From Aquimonas sp964586455 (GTDB lineage Bacteria > Pseudomonadota > Gammaproteobacteria > Xanthomonadales > Xanthomonadaceae): a stretch of 64,000 nt of DNA. The notes beneath the pieces are model-generated. The model did not search any database. It was not told the DNA's origin and saw nothing but the letters and a program-made list of their open reading frames with translations. The translations under genes and the position numbers were made by a program. Of this stretch, positions 43,801-52,385 are shown in pieces; position 1 is the first letter of the stretch; every line of letters begins with the position of its first letter. Location: contig CAZPHV010000025.1 in the NCBI GenBank assembly GCA_964586455.1, positions 1-64,000 on the forward strand. The letters run 5' to 3'.

Positions 43801-44558
43801 GCTTCCGCGACATCCAGGCGCAGCCGCGCAAGATCATCAGCTCGCCGATCTGGTCGGGTCTGGAGGACGAGAACGTCAGCTACAACGCTGGCTACACCAA
43901 CGTCCACGAACTGATCCCGTGGCGCACCCTGACCGGTCGCCAGCAGTTCTACCAGGACCACGAGTGGATGCGCGATTTCGGCGAGGGCTTCATGCAGTAC
44001 CGTCCGCCGGTCGACACCAAGACGATCAAGCCGATCATCGGCAAGAAGCCGAACGGCAACCGCGAGATCGTGCTGAACTGGATCACCCCGCACCAGAAGT
44101 GGGGTATTCACAGCACCTACAGCGACAACCTGATCATGCAGACCCTGTCGCGCGGCGGCCCGATCGTATGGCTGTCCGAGGATGACGCGAAGTCCGCGGG
44201 CATCGAGGACAACGACTGGATCGAACTGTTCAACGTCAACGGCGCCATCGCCGCGCGCGCGGTGGTGAGCCAGCGCATGATGAACGGCATCGCGATGATG
44301 TATCACGCGCAGGAACGCATCCTCAACACGCCAGGCTCCGAGATCACTGGTACCCGCGGCGGTATCCACAACTCGGTGACCCGCGTGGTGGTCAAGCCGA
44401 CCCACATGATCGGCGGCTACGCGCAGCTCGCTTACGGATTCAACTACTACGGCACGGTTGGGACCAACCGCGACGAGCTGGTGGTTGTCAGAAAAATGAA
44501 CAAGGTGGACTGGCTCGATGGCGAGCCGGTCCCGGCCACCGAGGAGGCAGCCCGATGA
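40815..44558 (+). CDS. narG: respiratory nitrate reductase alpha subunit
   Basis: The 1247-residue catalytic subunit reduces nitrate at a Mo-bisMGD centre on the cytoplasmic face. The FS0 cluster ligands lie in THGVNCTGSC (His, Cys, Cys) and in the GCPRG segment. The Mo ligand Asp is in SFYDWYCDLPPSSPQ. GGAG stands before ATG 40815. It overlaps narH by 4 nt. Full length and intact. Confidence 0.98.
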   Translation: MSYFLDRLNFFKPAPEPFADGHGATRREDRSWEDSYRRRWQYDKIVRSTHGVNCTGSCSWKVYVKNGLVTWETQQTDYPRTRPDLPNHEPRGCPRGASYSWYLYSANRVKYPLIRSALLKLWRDARKSRSPVEAWASIVSDPVKAKSYKQKRGMGGFVRSTWDEVNEIIAASNLYTVKEFGPDRVVGFSPIPAMSMVSYAAGARYLSLLGGGCLSFYDWYCDLPPSSPQVWGEQTDVPESADWYNSRYIIAWGSNVPQTRTPDAHFFTEARYNGTKTVAITPDYSEVAKLTDHWLHPKQGTDAALAFAFGHVILREFHVEQPSKYFTDYCRQYSDMPLLVRLERRADGRLVPERYLRAADLGGLGETNNPEWKTLAIDDNSGEITVPNGSVGFRWGEKGKWNIEEKDSTGRETRLRLTLKDHADGVESVSFPYFGGVENEYWTESKFSDVLERNVPVKRLNLADGKEWVVASVYDLLLAQYGVDRGLGGGNVASSYDDNVPGTPAWQEKITGVPRAEVIQIAREFARTADKTHGRSMVIVGAAMNHWFHNDMNYRGLINMLVMCGCVGQTGGGWAHYVGQEKLRPQSGWAPIAFATDWSKPPRQMNGTSFFYFNSSQYRYEKLGVEEILSPLADKSKYSGSLADYNLRAVRMGWLPSLPQLNTNPMKLVREAEAAGVAPVDYAVGKLKDGSLDFAFADPDAPENYPRNLFIWRSNLLGSSGKGHEYMLKHLLGTRHGLQGKDLGERGAAKPEEIKWRDEAPEGKLDLLVTLDFRMCTTALYSDIVLPTATWYEKDDLNTSDMHPFIHPLSKAVDPAWEARSDWEIFKGIAHTVSQLAPGVLGVERDLVLVPTLHDTPNEIAMPYGVTDWKKGQCDLIPGKTAPSMVVVERDYPNLYKKFSSLGPLLDKQGNGGKGMSWDTKHEVEFLAKLNSAVKAEGVSQGRPQLETAIDAAEAIMHLAPETNGHVAVKAWESLGTFTGREHTHLAVGKEHEAIRFRDIQAQPRKIISSPIWSGLEDENVSYNAGYTNVHELIPWRTLTGRQQFYQDHEWMRDFGEGFMQYRPPVDTKTIKPIIGKKPNGNREIVLNWITPHQKWGIHSTYSDNLIMQTLSRGGPIVWLSEDDAKSAGIEDNDWIELFNVNGAIAARAVVSQRMMNGIAMMYHAQERILNTPGSEITGTRGGIHNSVTRVVVKPTHMIGGYAQLAYGFNYYGTVGTNRDELVVVRKMNKVDWLDGEPVPATEEAAR

Positions 44559-46102
44559 AAGTCCGTGCCCAGATCGCGATGGTCCTGAACCTCGACAAGT
44601 GCATCGGTTGCCACACCTGCTCGATCACCTGCAAGAACGTCTGGACTTCCCGCGAAGGCGTCGAGTACGCCTGGTTCAACAACGTCGAAACCAAGCCCGG
44701 CGTGGGCTATCCCAAGGAATGGGAGAACCAGCAGAAGTGGAATGGCGGCTGGGTCAAGAACGGCGGCGGCAAGCTGCAGCTGAAGGCGGGCGGACGCTTC
44801 CGTCTGCTGGCCAAGATCTTCGCCAACCCCGACCTGCCGCAGATCGACGACTACTACGAGCCCTTCGACTTCGACTACCAGCACCTGCACCAGGCGCCCG
44901 AAGGCCAACATCAGCCGACCGCGCGTCCGCGCTCCCTGCTCACCGGTGAGCGCATGCAGAAGATCCACTGGGGGCCGAACTGGGAGGAGATTCTTGGCAC
45001 CGAGTTCGCCAAGCGCAGCAAGGACAAGAACTTCGACGGCGTGCAGCGCGAGATCTACGGCGCCTTCGAGAAGACCTTCATGATGTACCTGCCGCGCCTG
45101 TGTGAGCACTGCCTCAATCCGGCCTGCGTGGCCGCGTGTCCGAGCGGTGCGATCTACAAGCGCGAGGAGGATGGCATCGTCCTGATCGACCAGGACAAGT
45201 GCCGCGGCTGGCGCATGTGCGTGTCGGCTTGTCCCTACAAGAAGATCTACTACAACTGGAAATCGGGCAAGTCGGAGAAGTGCATTTTCTGCTACCCGCG
45301 CATCGAGATGGGCGAGCCCACCGTGTGCTCGGAGACCTGCGTGGGCCGCATCCGCTACCTGGGAGTGATGCTGTACGACGCCGATCGCATCCAGGCGGCG
45401 GCCTCGGTTGCCAACGAGAAGGACCTCTACCCGGCGCATCTGGAGATCTTCCTCGACCCCTTCGATCCCAAGGTGATCGCCGCGGCCCGCGCCGAAGGCA
45501 TTCCTGACAGCTGGCTGGAAGCCGCGAAGGCCTCGCCGGTCTACAAGATGGCGATCGACTGGAAGTTGGCCCTGCCCTTGCACCCGGAATACCGCACCCT
45601 GCCGATGGTGTGGTACGTGCCGCCGCTGTCGCCGATCCAGTCTGCGGCGGACGCCGGCCGCGTCGGCAAGAATGGCGAGATTCCGGATGTGGGTTCGCTG
45701 CGCATCCCGGTGCGTTACCTCGCCAACATGCTGACGGCGGGCGACGAGCGACCGGTCGTGGTGGCGCTTGAGCGCATGCTGGCCATGCGTGCCTGGCGCC
45801 GGGCCATGAACGTCGACGGCGTCGAGGATCTCGACGTGCTGAAGCAGGTCGGACTGACCAAGCAGCAGGCGGAGGAGATGTACCGCTACCTCGCGATTGC
45901 CAACTACGAGGATCGATTCGTCATCCCGACCGCGCACCGCGAATACGCGAATGACGCCTTCGGCGAACGCGGCGGCTGCGGCTTCACCTTCGGCGACGGC
46001 TGCTCGCCGGGCTCCGATGGTGCCGCCCTGTTCGGTGGTAAGGCCACCACCACCTATCACGTGCCGCCGGCGCGTCAAACGCCGGAACGGGAGCGCGCAT
46101 GA
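44555..46102 (+). CDS. narH: respiratory nitrate reductase beta subunit
   Basis: The 515-residue electron-transfer subunit has four Cys groups for the FS1-FS4 clusters: CIGCHTCSITC, CEHCLNPACVAACPSG, CRGWRMCVSACPYKK and CIFC...CSETC. The Trp in the third group marks the [3Fe-4S] centre. It passes electrons from NarI haem to NarG. It overlaps narG and narJ by 4 nt each. Confidence 0.98.
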   Translation: MKVRAQIAMVLNLDKCIGCHTCSITCKNVWTSREGVEYAWFNNVETKPGVGYPKEWENQQKWNGGWVKNGGGKLQLKAGGRFRLLAKIFANPDLPQIDDYYEPFDFDYQHLHQAPEGQHQPTARPRSLLTGERMQKIHWGPNWEEILGTEFAKRSKDKNFDGVQREIYGAFEKTFMMYLPRLCEHCLNPACVAACPSGAIYKREEDGIVLIDQDKCRGWRMCVSACPYKKIYYNWKSGKSEKCIFCYPRIEMGEPTVCSETCVGRIRYLGVMLYDADRIQAAASVANEKDLYPAHLEIFLDPFDPKVIAAARAEGIPDSWLEAAKASPVYKMAIDWKLALPLHPEYRTLPMVWYVPPLSPIQSAADAGRVGKNGEIPDVGSLRIPVRYLANMLTAGDERPVVVALERMLAMRAWRRAMNVDGVEDLDVLKQVGLTKQQAEEMYRYLAIANYEDRFVIPTAHREYANDAFGERGGCGFTFGDGCSPGSDGAALFGGKATTTYHVPPARQTPERERA

Positions 46103-46785
46103 AAGCCCTGAAACTCATCGGGGTGCTGCTCGACTACCCCCGCGAAGATCTGTGGGCGCATCGCGAAGAGCTGCGGTCGGCCTGCGCCGACAGCGGCCTG
46201 CCGGCGGCGCGCGCCCAGCAGCTGAAGCAGTTCGCCGACGAGCTGTTCGGACTGGAGCCGATGGCGGCACAGGAACGCTGGCTGGGTCTGTTCGATCGCG
46301 GGCGGGCGATGAGCCTGCTGCTGTTCGAGCACATCTATGGCGAATCGCGCGACCGCGGCCAGGCCATGGTCGACATGATCGAGACCTATCGCCGCAATGG
46401 ATTCGAGCTGGATTCTCGCGAGCTGCCTGACTACCTGCCGCTGGTGCTTGAGTACCTCGCGCATCGGCCCGAGGCCGAAGTGGTCGACTGGCTGGGCCAT
46501 GTGGCCCACATCATCGGCCTGCTGGCCGGTCGCGCAGCCGAGCGCAACAGCCCCTACGCAGCCCTTCTTGAGACCCTGGTCGAAGTGGGCCAGGGCAAGG
46601 TCGACCTTGCCCTGATGCGTCGCAAGGCCAGCGAGGAGCCGCGAGACGATACACCCGAGGCCATGGACAAGGTCTGGGAAGAAGAGGCCGTGCGCTTCGG
46701 CGTCGAAGCCCCGCAGGACGACTGTTCGCCGCCGCGCCGACTGCCCGTCGGCGCCCGCCCGACCGCATCGCAGGTGAGCCCATGA
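46099..46785 (+). CDS. narJ: nitrate reductase molybdenum cofactor assembly chaperone
   Basis: The 228-residue cytoplasmic chaperone of the NarJ/TorD type binds apo-NarGH and helps insert Moco and attach NarI. Typical stretches are VLLDYPREDLWAHREEL and LLLFEHIYGESRDRGQAMVD. It overlaps narH and narI by 4 nt each. Length is normal. Confidence 0.95.
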   Translation: MKALKLIGVLLDYPREDLWAHREELRSACADSGLPAARAQQLKQFADELFGLEPMAAQERWLGLFDRGRAMSLLLFEHIYGESRDRGQAMVDMIETYRRNGFELDSRELPDYLPLVLEYLAHRPEAEVVDWLGHVAHIIGLLAGRAAERNSPYAALLETLVEVGQGKVDLALMRRKASEEPRDDTPEAMDKVWEEEAVRFGVEAPQDDCSPPRRLPVGARPTASQVSP

Positions 46786-47483
46786 ACGCACTCAACTACT
46801 TCCTCTTCCAGATCTTTCCCTACATCGCGCTGGCGGTCTTCGCCATCGGCTGCTGGGCCCGTTTCGACCACGGTGCCTACACCTGGCGCACCGGCTCCAG
46901 CCAGCTGCTGTCGGGCAAATGGATGCGGCTGGGCAGCAACTGGTTCCACATCGGCATCCTCGCCATCCTGGGCGGTCACTTTGTCGGCCTGCTGACGCCG
47001 CATGCGGTGTACGAGCCGTTCATCAGCAGCGCCCAGAAGCAGCTGGTGGCGATGGTGGTGGGCGGCATCTTCGGCCTGATGTGCTTCATCGGAATGAGCA
47101 TTCTGCTGGTCCGACGCATCAGCAATGCCCGCGTGCGCGCGGCCGGCAGCGGTCGCGACCTGCTGGTGCTGGTGTTGCTCTACGCCCAGCTGATTCTCGG
47201 CATGTGTTCGATCATAGTCTCGGCCGACCATATGGACGGTTCGCAGATGGTCAAGCTGGGCGAGTGGGCGCAGCACATTGTCACTTTCCGCGGCGGTGCT
47301 GCGGACTACGTGGCCGACGCCCATTGGATCTACAAGGCGCACATCAGCCTCGGCCTGTTCCTGATCCTGATCACGCCGTTCACACGCCTGGTGCATGTGT
47401 GGAGCATTCCGCTCGGCTACCTCACCCGGCCCTACCAGATCGTGCGTCGTCGCCAGGCGCCGCTGGACTACAACGGGCGCTGA
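46782..47483 (+). CDS. narI: respiratory nitrate reductase gamma subunit
   Basis: The 233-residue inner-membrane di-haem cytochrome b oxidises quinol and feeds NarH. Five helices and haem-ligating His residues are visible, including ILAILGGHFVGLL and the pair near GEWAQHIVTF and WIYKAHISLG. It is intact and ends 4 nt before the ppiC-like gene. Confidence 0.96.
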   Translation: MNALNYFLFQIFPYIALAVFAIGCWARFDHGAYTWRTGSSQLLSGKWMRLGSNWFHIGILAILGGHFVGLLTPHAVYEPFISSAQKQLVAMVVGGIFGLMCFIGMSILLVRRISNARVRAAGSGRDLLVLVLLYAQLILGMCSIIVSADHMDGSQMVKLGEWAQHIVTFRGGAADYVADAHWIYKAHISLGLFLILITPFTRLVHVWSIPLGYLTRPYQIVRRRQAPLDYNGR

Positions 47484-47487
47484 TGCC

Positions 47488-48402
47488 ATGCGACTGAACA
47501 TTCCTGTCCTGCTGGACGACAGCCCGCGCAAGACGGCCGGGGAGGCGGGCACCGCCACCCCGGGTCTGGCGGCTGCGCAGAACCATGAGCACGATCATGC
47601 GGACGACCCCAGCCAGCCCCTGCCAGGGCCGGCGCCGGTGTTCATCCATGTTGGCGCCACGCCCATCAGCGAGGCCGAGATCGCGCGCGAGATGCAGCAC
47701 CATCGCGCCCCGCGCCCCGAGCAGTCCCGCGCGGATGCGGCGCGTGCGCTGGTTGTACGCGAGCTGCTGCGGCGCGAGATCGAGCGTTTGGGCCTGGCGC
47801 AGGACGCCCAGCCCGAAGGTGCCGAGACCCACGAGGAAGCCGCGATCCGCGTGCTGATCGAGCGTGAGATCGATACTCCCGAACCCAGCGAGGACGATTG
47901 CCGCCGCTACTACGAAGCCAATCGCGAGCGCATGCACGCACCGGACCGGGCGCGGGTGCGACACATCCTGTTGGCCGCTGCTCCAGCGGACGGCTATGCG
48001 CGCAACAAGGCTCGCGAGCTCGGCGAGCAGCTGATCGAGGTGCTGAAGCTGGAGGCCGACCGCTTCTCCGAGCTGGCCGAAAAGCACTCTGCATGTCCTT
48101 CGCGAGAACAGGGCGGGGATCTGGGCTGGATCGCGTCCGGCGAGACCGTGCCCGAATTCGAGCGCCAGGTATTCCGGTTGAAGCCGGGCCTCGCCGGCCT
48201 GACCGTGGAGAGCCGCTATGGCCACCACGTCGTGCTGCTCGATGAACTGAAGCCCGGCGAGCCTCTCACCTTTGAGGACTGTCGTGTTCGCATCGCCGCC
48301 TATCTGGAAACCCAGGTGCGGCAGAACGCCCTGCACCAGTATCTGAACATCCTGGCCGAGCGCTACGAAGTGCGCGGGCTCGAAACCCTCGAAGCGGCCT
48401 AA
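47488..48402 (+). CDS. nar-operon parvulin-type peptidyl-prolyl isomerase
   Basis: The 304-residue protein has a PpiC/NifM-like rotamase domain at about 150-255 (RARVRHILLAAAP, FSELAEKHSACPSREQGGDLGW, GLAGLTVESRYGHHVVLLDE). There is no clear signal peptide, so it is probably cytoplasmic. An N-terminal stretch NHEHDHADD is His/Asp rich. A similar gene follows narI in Pseudomonas, which suggests help in folding the Nar complex. The exact client is not known. Confidence 0.88.
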   Translation: MRLNIPVLLDDSPRKTAGEAGTATPGLAAAQNHEHDHADDPSQPLPGPAPVFIHVGATPISEAEIAREMQHHRAPRPEQSRADAARALVVRELLRREIERLGLAQDAQPEGAETHEEAAIRVLIEREIDTPEPSEDDCRRYYEANRERMHAPDRARVRHILLAAAPADGYARNKARELGEQLIEVLKLEADRFSELAEKHSACPSREQGGDLGWIASGETVPEFERQVFRLKPGLAGLTVESRYGHHVVLLDELKPGEPLTFEDCRVRIAAYLETQVRQNALHQYLNILAERYEVRGLETLEAA

Positions 48403-48467
48403 GAGTCGCGCCGAGGCGAACGCGCCAACGCGCAGGTTCTCGAATTCCACCTGCCCCGAAATCCGAC

Positions 48468-49775
48468 ATGAATACGCAGACGGTTCCCCGTGGCGCACAG
48501 CAGACCGCTCTTTGGGCGGGTACTTCAGCCTTCACCATCAGCTTCGCGGTGTGGACGATCTTTTCCATCATCGGCGTCCAGATCAAGGCGGAACTCGGAC
48601 TCAATGACACCGAGTTCGGCCTTCTGGTGGCCACGCCGATCCTGACGGGTTCGCTCTCGCGCATCTTCCTCGGTGTGTGGACCGAGCAGTTTGGCGGTCG
48701 CATCGTGTTCACCGGGGTCATGCTGGCCGGCGCCATTTCCACCTGGCTGCTGACCTACGCGCATACCTACACCATGTATCTGGTGGCGGCACTCGGAATC
48801 GGTATCGCCGGCGGCAGCTTTACTGTGGTCATCACTTACGTGTCGAAGTGGTTTCCCAAGGAACGTCAGGGAACAGCGCTGGGCATCGTGGGTGCCGGCA
48901 ACATCGGTTCGGCTGTGACCAAGCTGCTGGCGCCGCTGGTGATGGTGGCGATGGGCTGGCAGGGCGTGGCCCAGATCTGGGCGGTGGCGCTCGCAGTCGC
49001 TGCGGTGCTGTTCTACCTGACCACCAAGGACGAGCCCGACCTGGTCGAGCGACGCGCACGCGGTGTCCAGCCGGTGCCCTTCATGGTGCAGATGCGACCG
49101 CTGAAGAACCTGCAGGTCTGGCGCTTCTCGCTGTACTACTTCTTCGTGTTCGGCGCCTTCGTCGCGCTCGCCCTGTGGCTGCCGCGCTATCTGGTCGGTG
49201 CCTACGGTCTCGACCTTGCGACGGCGGGCATGATCGCTGCGGCGTATTCGATTCCCGCGAGCCTGTTCCGCATCGTTGGCGGCTGGGCGTCGGACAAGTA
49301 CGGCGCGCGCAAGGTGATGTACTGGACCTTCATCGGCTCGGTGATCTGTACCTTTCTGCTGTCTTATCCGACCACCTCCTATGTGGTCCAGGGCATCAAG
49401 GGACCGATCGAGTTCACCCTCGCCATGGGCGTGCTGCCATTCACCGTCCTGGTGTTCGTGCTGGGCTTCTTCATGTCGCTGGGCAAGGCGGCGGTGTACA
49501 AGCACATCCCTGTCTATTACCCCGAGAACGTTGGCTCCGTGGCCGGGGTGGTTGGCATGATCGGTGGCTTGGGTGGCTTCATCCTGCCGATCACCTTCGG
49601 CGCTCTGAACGATCTTCTGGGCGTGTGGACCAGCTGCTTCATGCTGCTTTTCGTGCTGGTCGCCACGGCCCTGGTGTGGATGCACTTCGCGATCCGCCGC
49701 ATGGAGCTGGCCCGCAACCCACAACTCGGGCGCGAGACGGACCTGCCGGAGATCATGCAGGCCAGGCAGGGCTGA
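48468..49775 (+). CDS. narK: nitrate transporter, NarK1-type
   Basis: The 435-residue major-facilitator protein has twelve helices. Nitrate-carrier signatures are AGNIGSAVTKLLAPLV and GVVGMIGGLGGFILP. It resembles the NarK1-type (nitrate/proton symport) half of NarK pairs and complements the NarK2-like carrier at the head of the operon. It starts 65 nt after the isomerase gene. Its stop codon lies inside the left end of a MITE-like repeat. Confidence 0.9.
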   Translation: MNTQTVPRGAQQTALWAGTSAFTISFAVWTIFSIIGVQIKAELGLNDTEFGLLVATPILTGSLSRIFLGVWTEQFGGRIVFTGVMLAGAISTWLLTYAHTYTMYLVAALGIGIAGGSFTVVITYVSKWFPKERQGTALGIVGAGNIGSAVTKLLAPLVMVAMGWQGVAQIWAVALAVAAVLFYLTTKDEPDLVERRARGVQPVPFMVQMRPLKNLQVWRFSLYYFFVFGAFVALALWLPRYLVGAYGLDLATAGMIAAAYSIPASLFRIVGGWASDKYGARKVMYWTFIGSVICTFLLSYPTTSYVVQGIKGPIEFTLAMGVLPFTVLVFVLGFFMSLGKAAVYKHIPVYYPENVGSVAGVVGMIGGLGGFILPITFGALNDLLGVWTSCFMLLFVLVATALVWMHFAIRRMELARNPQLGRETDLPEIMQARQG

Positions 49776-49954
49776 GAGCGTGTGAAAAAACCATCCGCCT
49801 ACTGCGGCCGCCTCTGGCCGCCCATGGCGGCAGCGCGGTACGCGAATTCCGCGGTCATTTGGTCCACCAAACTCCCTTGAATTCACGTACCGCGCTTTGC
49901 CACGAGCGCCCAGAGACGCCCTCGCTACGGCGTCTGAGATTTTTCACACGCTCT
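49775..49954 (+). repeat. MITE-like element, copy 1 (180 bp)
   Basis: The element is bounded by near-perfect inverted ends AGAGCGTGTGAAAAAA (49775-49790) and ATTTTTCACACGCTCT (49939-49954), 15 of 16 bases matching. It carries no gene. The left end includes the last base of the narK stop codon, so the insertion may have occurred at the stop or supplied it. It could act as a terminator hairpin. Confidence 0.75.
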
Positions 49955-50135
49955 GAGCGCATGTGAGGAGACGATCCGCCTGCTGCGGTCGCCTCTGGAC
50001 GCCCGTGGCGGCAGCGCGCGACGCGAGTTCTGCGGTCATTTGGCTCGCCAAACTGCCTTGAATCAACGCGCCGCGGTTTGCCAGGAAGGCCCAGCGATGC
50101 CCTCGCGACGGCGTTTTGACCTGCCACGCGCATTG
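49955..50135 (+). repeat. MITE-like element, copy 2 (diverged, direct)
   Basis: It follows copy 1 directly and repeats its internal order with many changes: ATCCGCCTGCTGCGG, GGCGGCAGCGCG, GCGGTCATTTGG and GCCCTCGCGACGGCGT. The inverted ends are decayed. Tandem placement suggests duplication or repeated insertion. Confidence 0.65.
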
Positions 50136-50377
50136 GGAACATGCCGGTTGCTGTCGCGCGCTGCTGTCTGCTCGCCGCGATCATGAATCGGGTGCTGTGC
50201 GCCTGGTGCACTGATCGACGGTGTGCAGTGCGCGCGATCTCCGCGACTTGCTCTGGTGAGTTGTCCGCGCACAGGCTTGAAGAGCGCAGCGCAGTCGAAT
50301 CCGCGACCGCCTCTGCATCGATGGGCGCCTTCCGTGCGTCCGGCGGCCAATCGCGTTAGAGCGGGCGTGCTGTGTGC
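50136..50377. other. intergenic, nothing recognised
   Basis: Between the second MITE-like copy and the stop of the Cys-tail gene no gene, RNA or repeat could be supported. Several short frames lack ribosome-binding sites. Confidence 0.4.
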
Positions 50378-50617
50378 TCAGCCGCCGCAGCCGCCGCAGC
50401 AGACGGAAGGCAGATGAACCAGCGCCTCCGGTCCAAGCGAGAGTCCGCCCGCATGCAGCGCTTGCAAGAGCTCCTGAGTGGTCATCAGCGTGGAAACTCG
50501 CAACGCGCCGCTGGCGGATTCGACGTCAATCAATGCGGCGGGATCGGCCTCCCGCAGACATGCCTCAAGACGGATGCAGTCGATCAACCGCCCCGGGTTT
50601 TCGATGCGAACTTCCAT
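50378..50617 (-). CDS. small protein with C-terminal CCGGCGG tail (paralogue 1)
   Basis: The 79-residue protein begins at ATG 50617 behind GGGAGGAG (8-nt spacing). It contains an acidic alpha/beta domain (ALIDVESASGALRVST, then TTQELLQALHAGGL) resembling a small HMA-like fold and ends SVCCGGCGG. No CXXC is present in the body, so the C-terminal Cys cluster is the only obvious metal or thiol site. A second gene at 52591 encodes the same layout. Function unknown. A copper, iron or NO-related role is guessed from the neighbourhood. Confidence 0.72.
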   Translation of the reverse strand: MEVRIENPGRLIDCIRLEACLREADPAALIDVESASGALRVSTLMTTQELLQALHAGGLSLGPEALVHLPSVCCGGCGG

Positions 50618-50655
50618 GGCTTCCGCTCCTCCCATTACTGGGGTCCTGAAAGGGC

Positions 50656-50992
50656 CCTGAGCGTGTGAAGAAATCTGCGGCGATGCTGAAGAATTCAGCC
50701 TTGTCGCGCGCCACGCAGCGCGCGCCCGTGGATCGAGCACGCGATGCTTGATCCAGCGCAAGCGAGTCCGGACATGTGCCGGACTCGCGACCACTGATCA
50801 AGGCCAGGATGGACTTGATCGGTGTTGATCTAGGCGTCATCGCAAAAGTGTCGCTGGGCCTTCGTGATGAGCTGCGGTAGGTGAATTCAAGGGCGTCTGG
50901 TGAACCAGATCACCGCAGGATTCGCGTAGCACGCTGTTGCCGCGAGAGCCTGTCAGCGGTCACAGCAGACGGATGGTCCATTGCCAGGCTCT
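50656..50992 (-). repeat. MITE-like element, copy 3, inverted and interrupted
   Basis: The left end GAGCGTGTGAAGAAATCT (from 50657) matches the terminal repeat of copy 1. The internal part resumes at about 50833 and reads GTGAATTCAAGGGCGTCTGG, the reverse complement of copies 1-2, to about 50992. Between them (about 50675-50803) lies a second repeat family, so copy 3 seems to have been interrupted by it. Confidence 0.55.
50675..50803 (-). repeat. hairpin repeat family 2, copy A
   Basis: It contains the hairpin GCGAGTCCGG-N7-CCGGACTCGC (50762-50788). The segment is found again, inverted, at about 52878-53000. No gene is inside. The hairpin lacks a T-tract, so an intrinsic terminator role is uncertain. 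Confidence 0.6.
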
Positions 50993-51249
50993 CAGGCCTG
51001 TACGCCGAAGTCGATCACGATCGCCCCGGGCTCGCGCTGCACGTAGTTGACGCTGAGCCGCTCGCCGTAGCGCTCCTGCAGTTGCCGCAGCAGGGGCAGA
51101 GGGTCATGGTCATTGACGAAGCGCATGGTCTCGCCTGGATGCAGGGCATCCAAGGCCCCGAAAATCGCGGCATGGCGGAAGCGTTTGGCAACGCCGCGCG
51201 CGTCGAAGGGGTGAGGGCTGTCCTGCACGGCAACACACTGGATCTGCAT
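50992..51249 (-). CDS. DUF2249 small protein
   Basis: The 85-residue protein has the DUF2249 pattern: DARGVAKRFRHAAIFGALDALHPGE, then MRFVNDHDPLPLLRQLQERYG and a terminal GAIVIDFGVQ. The His/Asp of NDHDP are conserved and the fold is SirA/TusA-like. GGAG precedes ATG 51249. Members cluster with denitrification and haemerythrin genes, and a role in metal or sulfur handling is suspected only. An FNR-like site lies 57 nt upstream. Confidence 0.82.
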   Translation of the reverse strand: MQIQCVAVQDSPHPFDARGVAKRFRHAAIFGALDALHPGETMRFVNDHDPLPLLRQLQERYGERLSVNYVQREPGAIVIDFGVQA

Positions 51250-51305
51250 CGGAGCTCTCCGTTCCTGGGAAGGACCGAGTCTGTCGACGCGTCCAACGCT
51301 GCGCG

Positions 51306-51319
51306 CTGACGCAGATCAG
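51306..51319 (-). promoter_or_regulatory. weak FNR-like site upstream of the DUF2249 gene
   Basis: CTGACGCAGATCAG keeps TGA(C)-N4-ATCA and differs in both outer bases. Class II spacing gives a minus-strand start near 51271, 22 nt before ATG 51249. Confidence 0.4.
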
Positions 51320-51355
51320 CTGCCGCGCAGCACGGGCGGCCTGGGGGACCTGTGC

Positions 51356-51733
51356 TCAGCCGCCGAGCAGGGGCAGCGCGTGGCCGCCGACGTGCGACAG
51401 CAGCAGGAAACCCGATACCAGCAGCGCGTTCAGGGCCCAGGCAACCGTCAGGAAACGCGCGATGACGCCGAGGCGTTCATCGCGAACATTGTCGGCGTTG
51501 GTCCAGACCAGCCGGGTGATCAGCAGTGAGTACCCGACGAAGCCGACCAGCAGCAGGGCATACAGTGGGCTGTCGACGCGGTTGAAAAGCCAAAGCAAGG
51601 AAAGAAACAGCGCGTGACTGCAAGCAACGCCGTAAATCCAGAAAACCCGCCACAGCGGCTGACTGCCGCGGGTCTCGGGTGACAGCCAGGCGGGCAGGCC
51701 AGAGTGCGGGGTGTGGGCGGTATCGCTGTGCAT
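51356..51733 (-). CDS. small membrane protein, unknown
   Basis: The 125-residue protein has three hydrophobic segments (about 28-50, 57-77 and 92-115) and a cytoplasmic N-terminus. GGAG stands 7 nt before ATG 51733. I do not recognise a family. It lies between DUF2249 and the next minus-strand gene and is probably part of the same anaerobic accessory group. Confidence 0.72.
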   Translation of the reverse strand: MHSDTAHTPHSGLPAWLSPETRGSQPLWRVFWIYGVACSHALFLSLLWLFNRVDSPLYALLLVGFVGYSLLITRLVWTNADNVRDERLGVIARFLTVAWALNALLVSGFLLLSHVGGHALPLLGG

Positions 51734-51902
51734 GGTGTGTCTCCGACGGGAATAGACAAGACGCTTGATTCACCATGCGCCTCGGGGCAAACGCATGCAA
51801 GTTGCAGCGCCGCGAAGCTGTCTCGCCGCGCAATGGAGTTCCGCACCGTGCGTGTGGTCCAGCGGCCCGGCAAGAGGTCCGCGGATGGCGTCGAGCGTCG
51901 AA

Positions 51903-52316
51903 CTATCCTCCTCGCTGCAGCTGGACCAGCTGTCCCTGCCTGTCGACGCACAGGAAGCGCGCGATGCGCCCACCCTTGATCTGTTCGACCATCATGCGCA
52001 GCGGCTGGACGGCCTCGTCACTGTTGGGGGCGTGTCCACCGCGTCCACCCATAGCGGCAACAAAGAGAACGTCCCAGTTGACCCCGATCGTATCGGCCTC
52101 GTCGACGAGTACGGAAAAGCTCCCGATTTCCTCCGGCAGTTTGTCCACGCAGACGGAAGGGGCGAGTGCTCCGCCCTCACCGCGCTCGAAGGCTTCTCTT
52201 TCGGCATCGGAGGCATCGGGCGGCAGCTCTGCTTGCGCGAACACCAGCAGCAGGCGCTGCGGCTCAGGCTGGCGTCGCGACTCGGCGAGCAGGTCATCGA
52301 AGTTTTCCAGGGACAT
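51903..52316 (-). CDS. conserved small protein often labelled 'ribonucleotide reductase subunit alpha' (function unknown)
   Basis: The 137-residue soluble protein starts MSLENFDDLLAESRRQPEPQ with AAGGA 6 nt upstream. Conserved blocks are RLLLVFAQAELP, GGALAPSVCVDKLPEEI and the C-terminal RFLCVDRQGQLVQL. I recall database entries of this family called a ribonucleotide reductase subunit, but there is no reductase motif, so the name is misleading. A perfect FNR box is 70 nt upstream. Confidence 0.78.
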   Translation of the reverse strand: MSLENFDDLLAESRRQPEPQRLLLVFAQAELPPDASDAEREAFERGEGGALAPSVCVDKLPEEIGSFSVLVDEADTIGVNWDVLFVAAMGGRGGHAPNSDEAVQPLRMMVEQIKGGRIARFLCVDRQGQLVQLQRGG

Positions 52317-52385
52317 CCGTTTTCCTTAGCTGTTACGGTGGGGCAGGCTGGGGTGCCCATGGTGCTGATCGTACGTCGAGATCCA

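Noticed and set aside
50780..50830. TGATC-rich stretch near 50795-50830 as an FNR box
   Set aside because: Spacing between TGATC elements does not give TTGA-N6-TCAA, and part belongs to the hairpin repeat.
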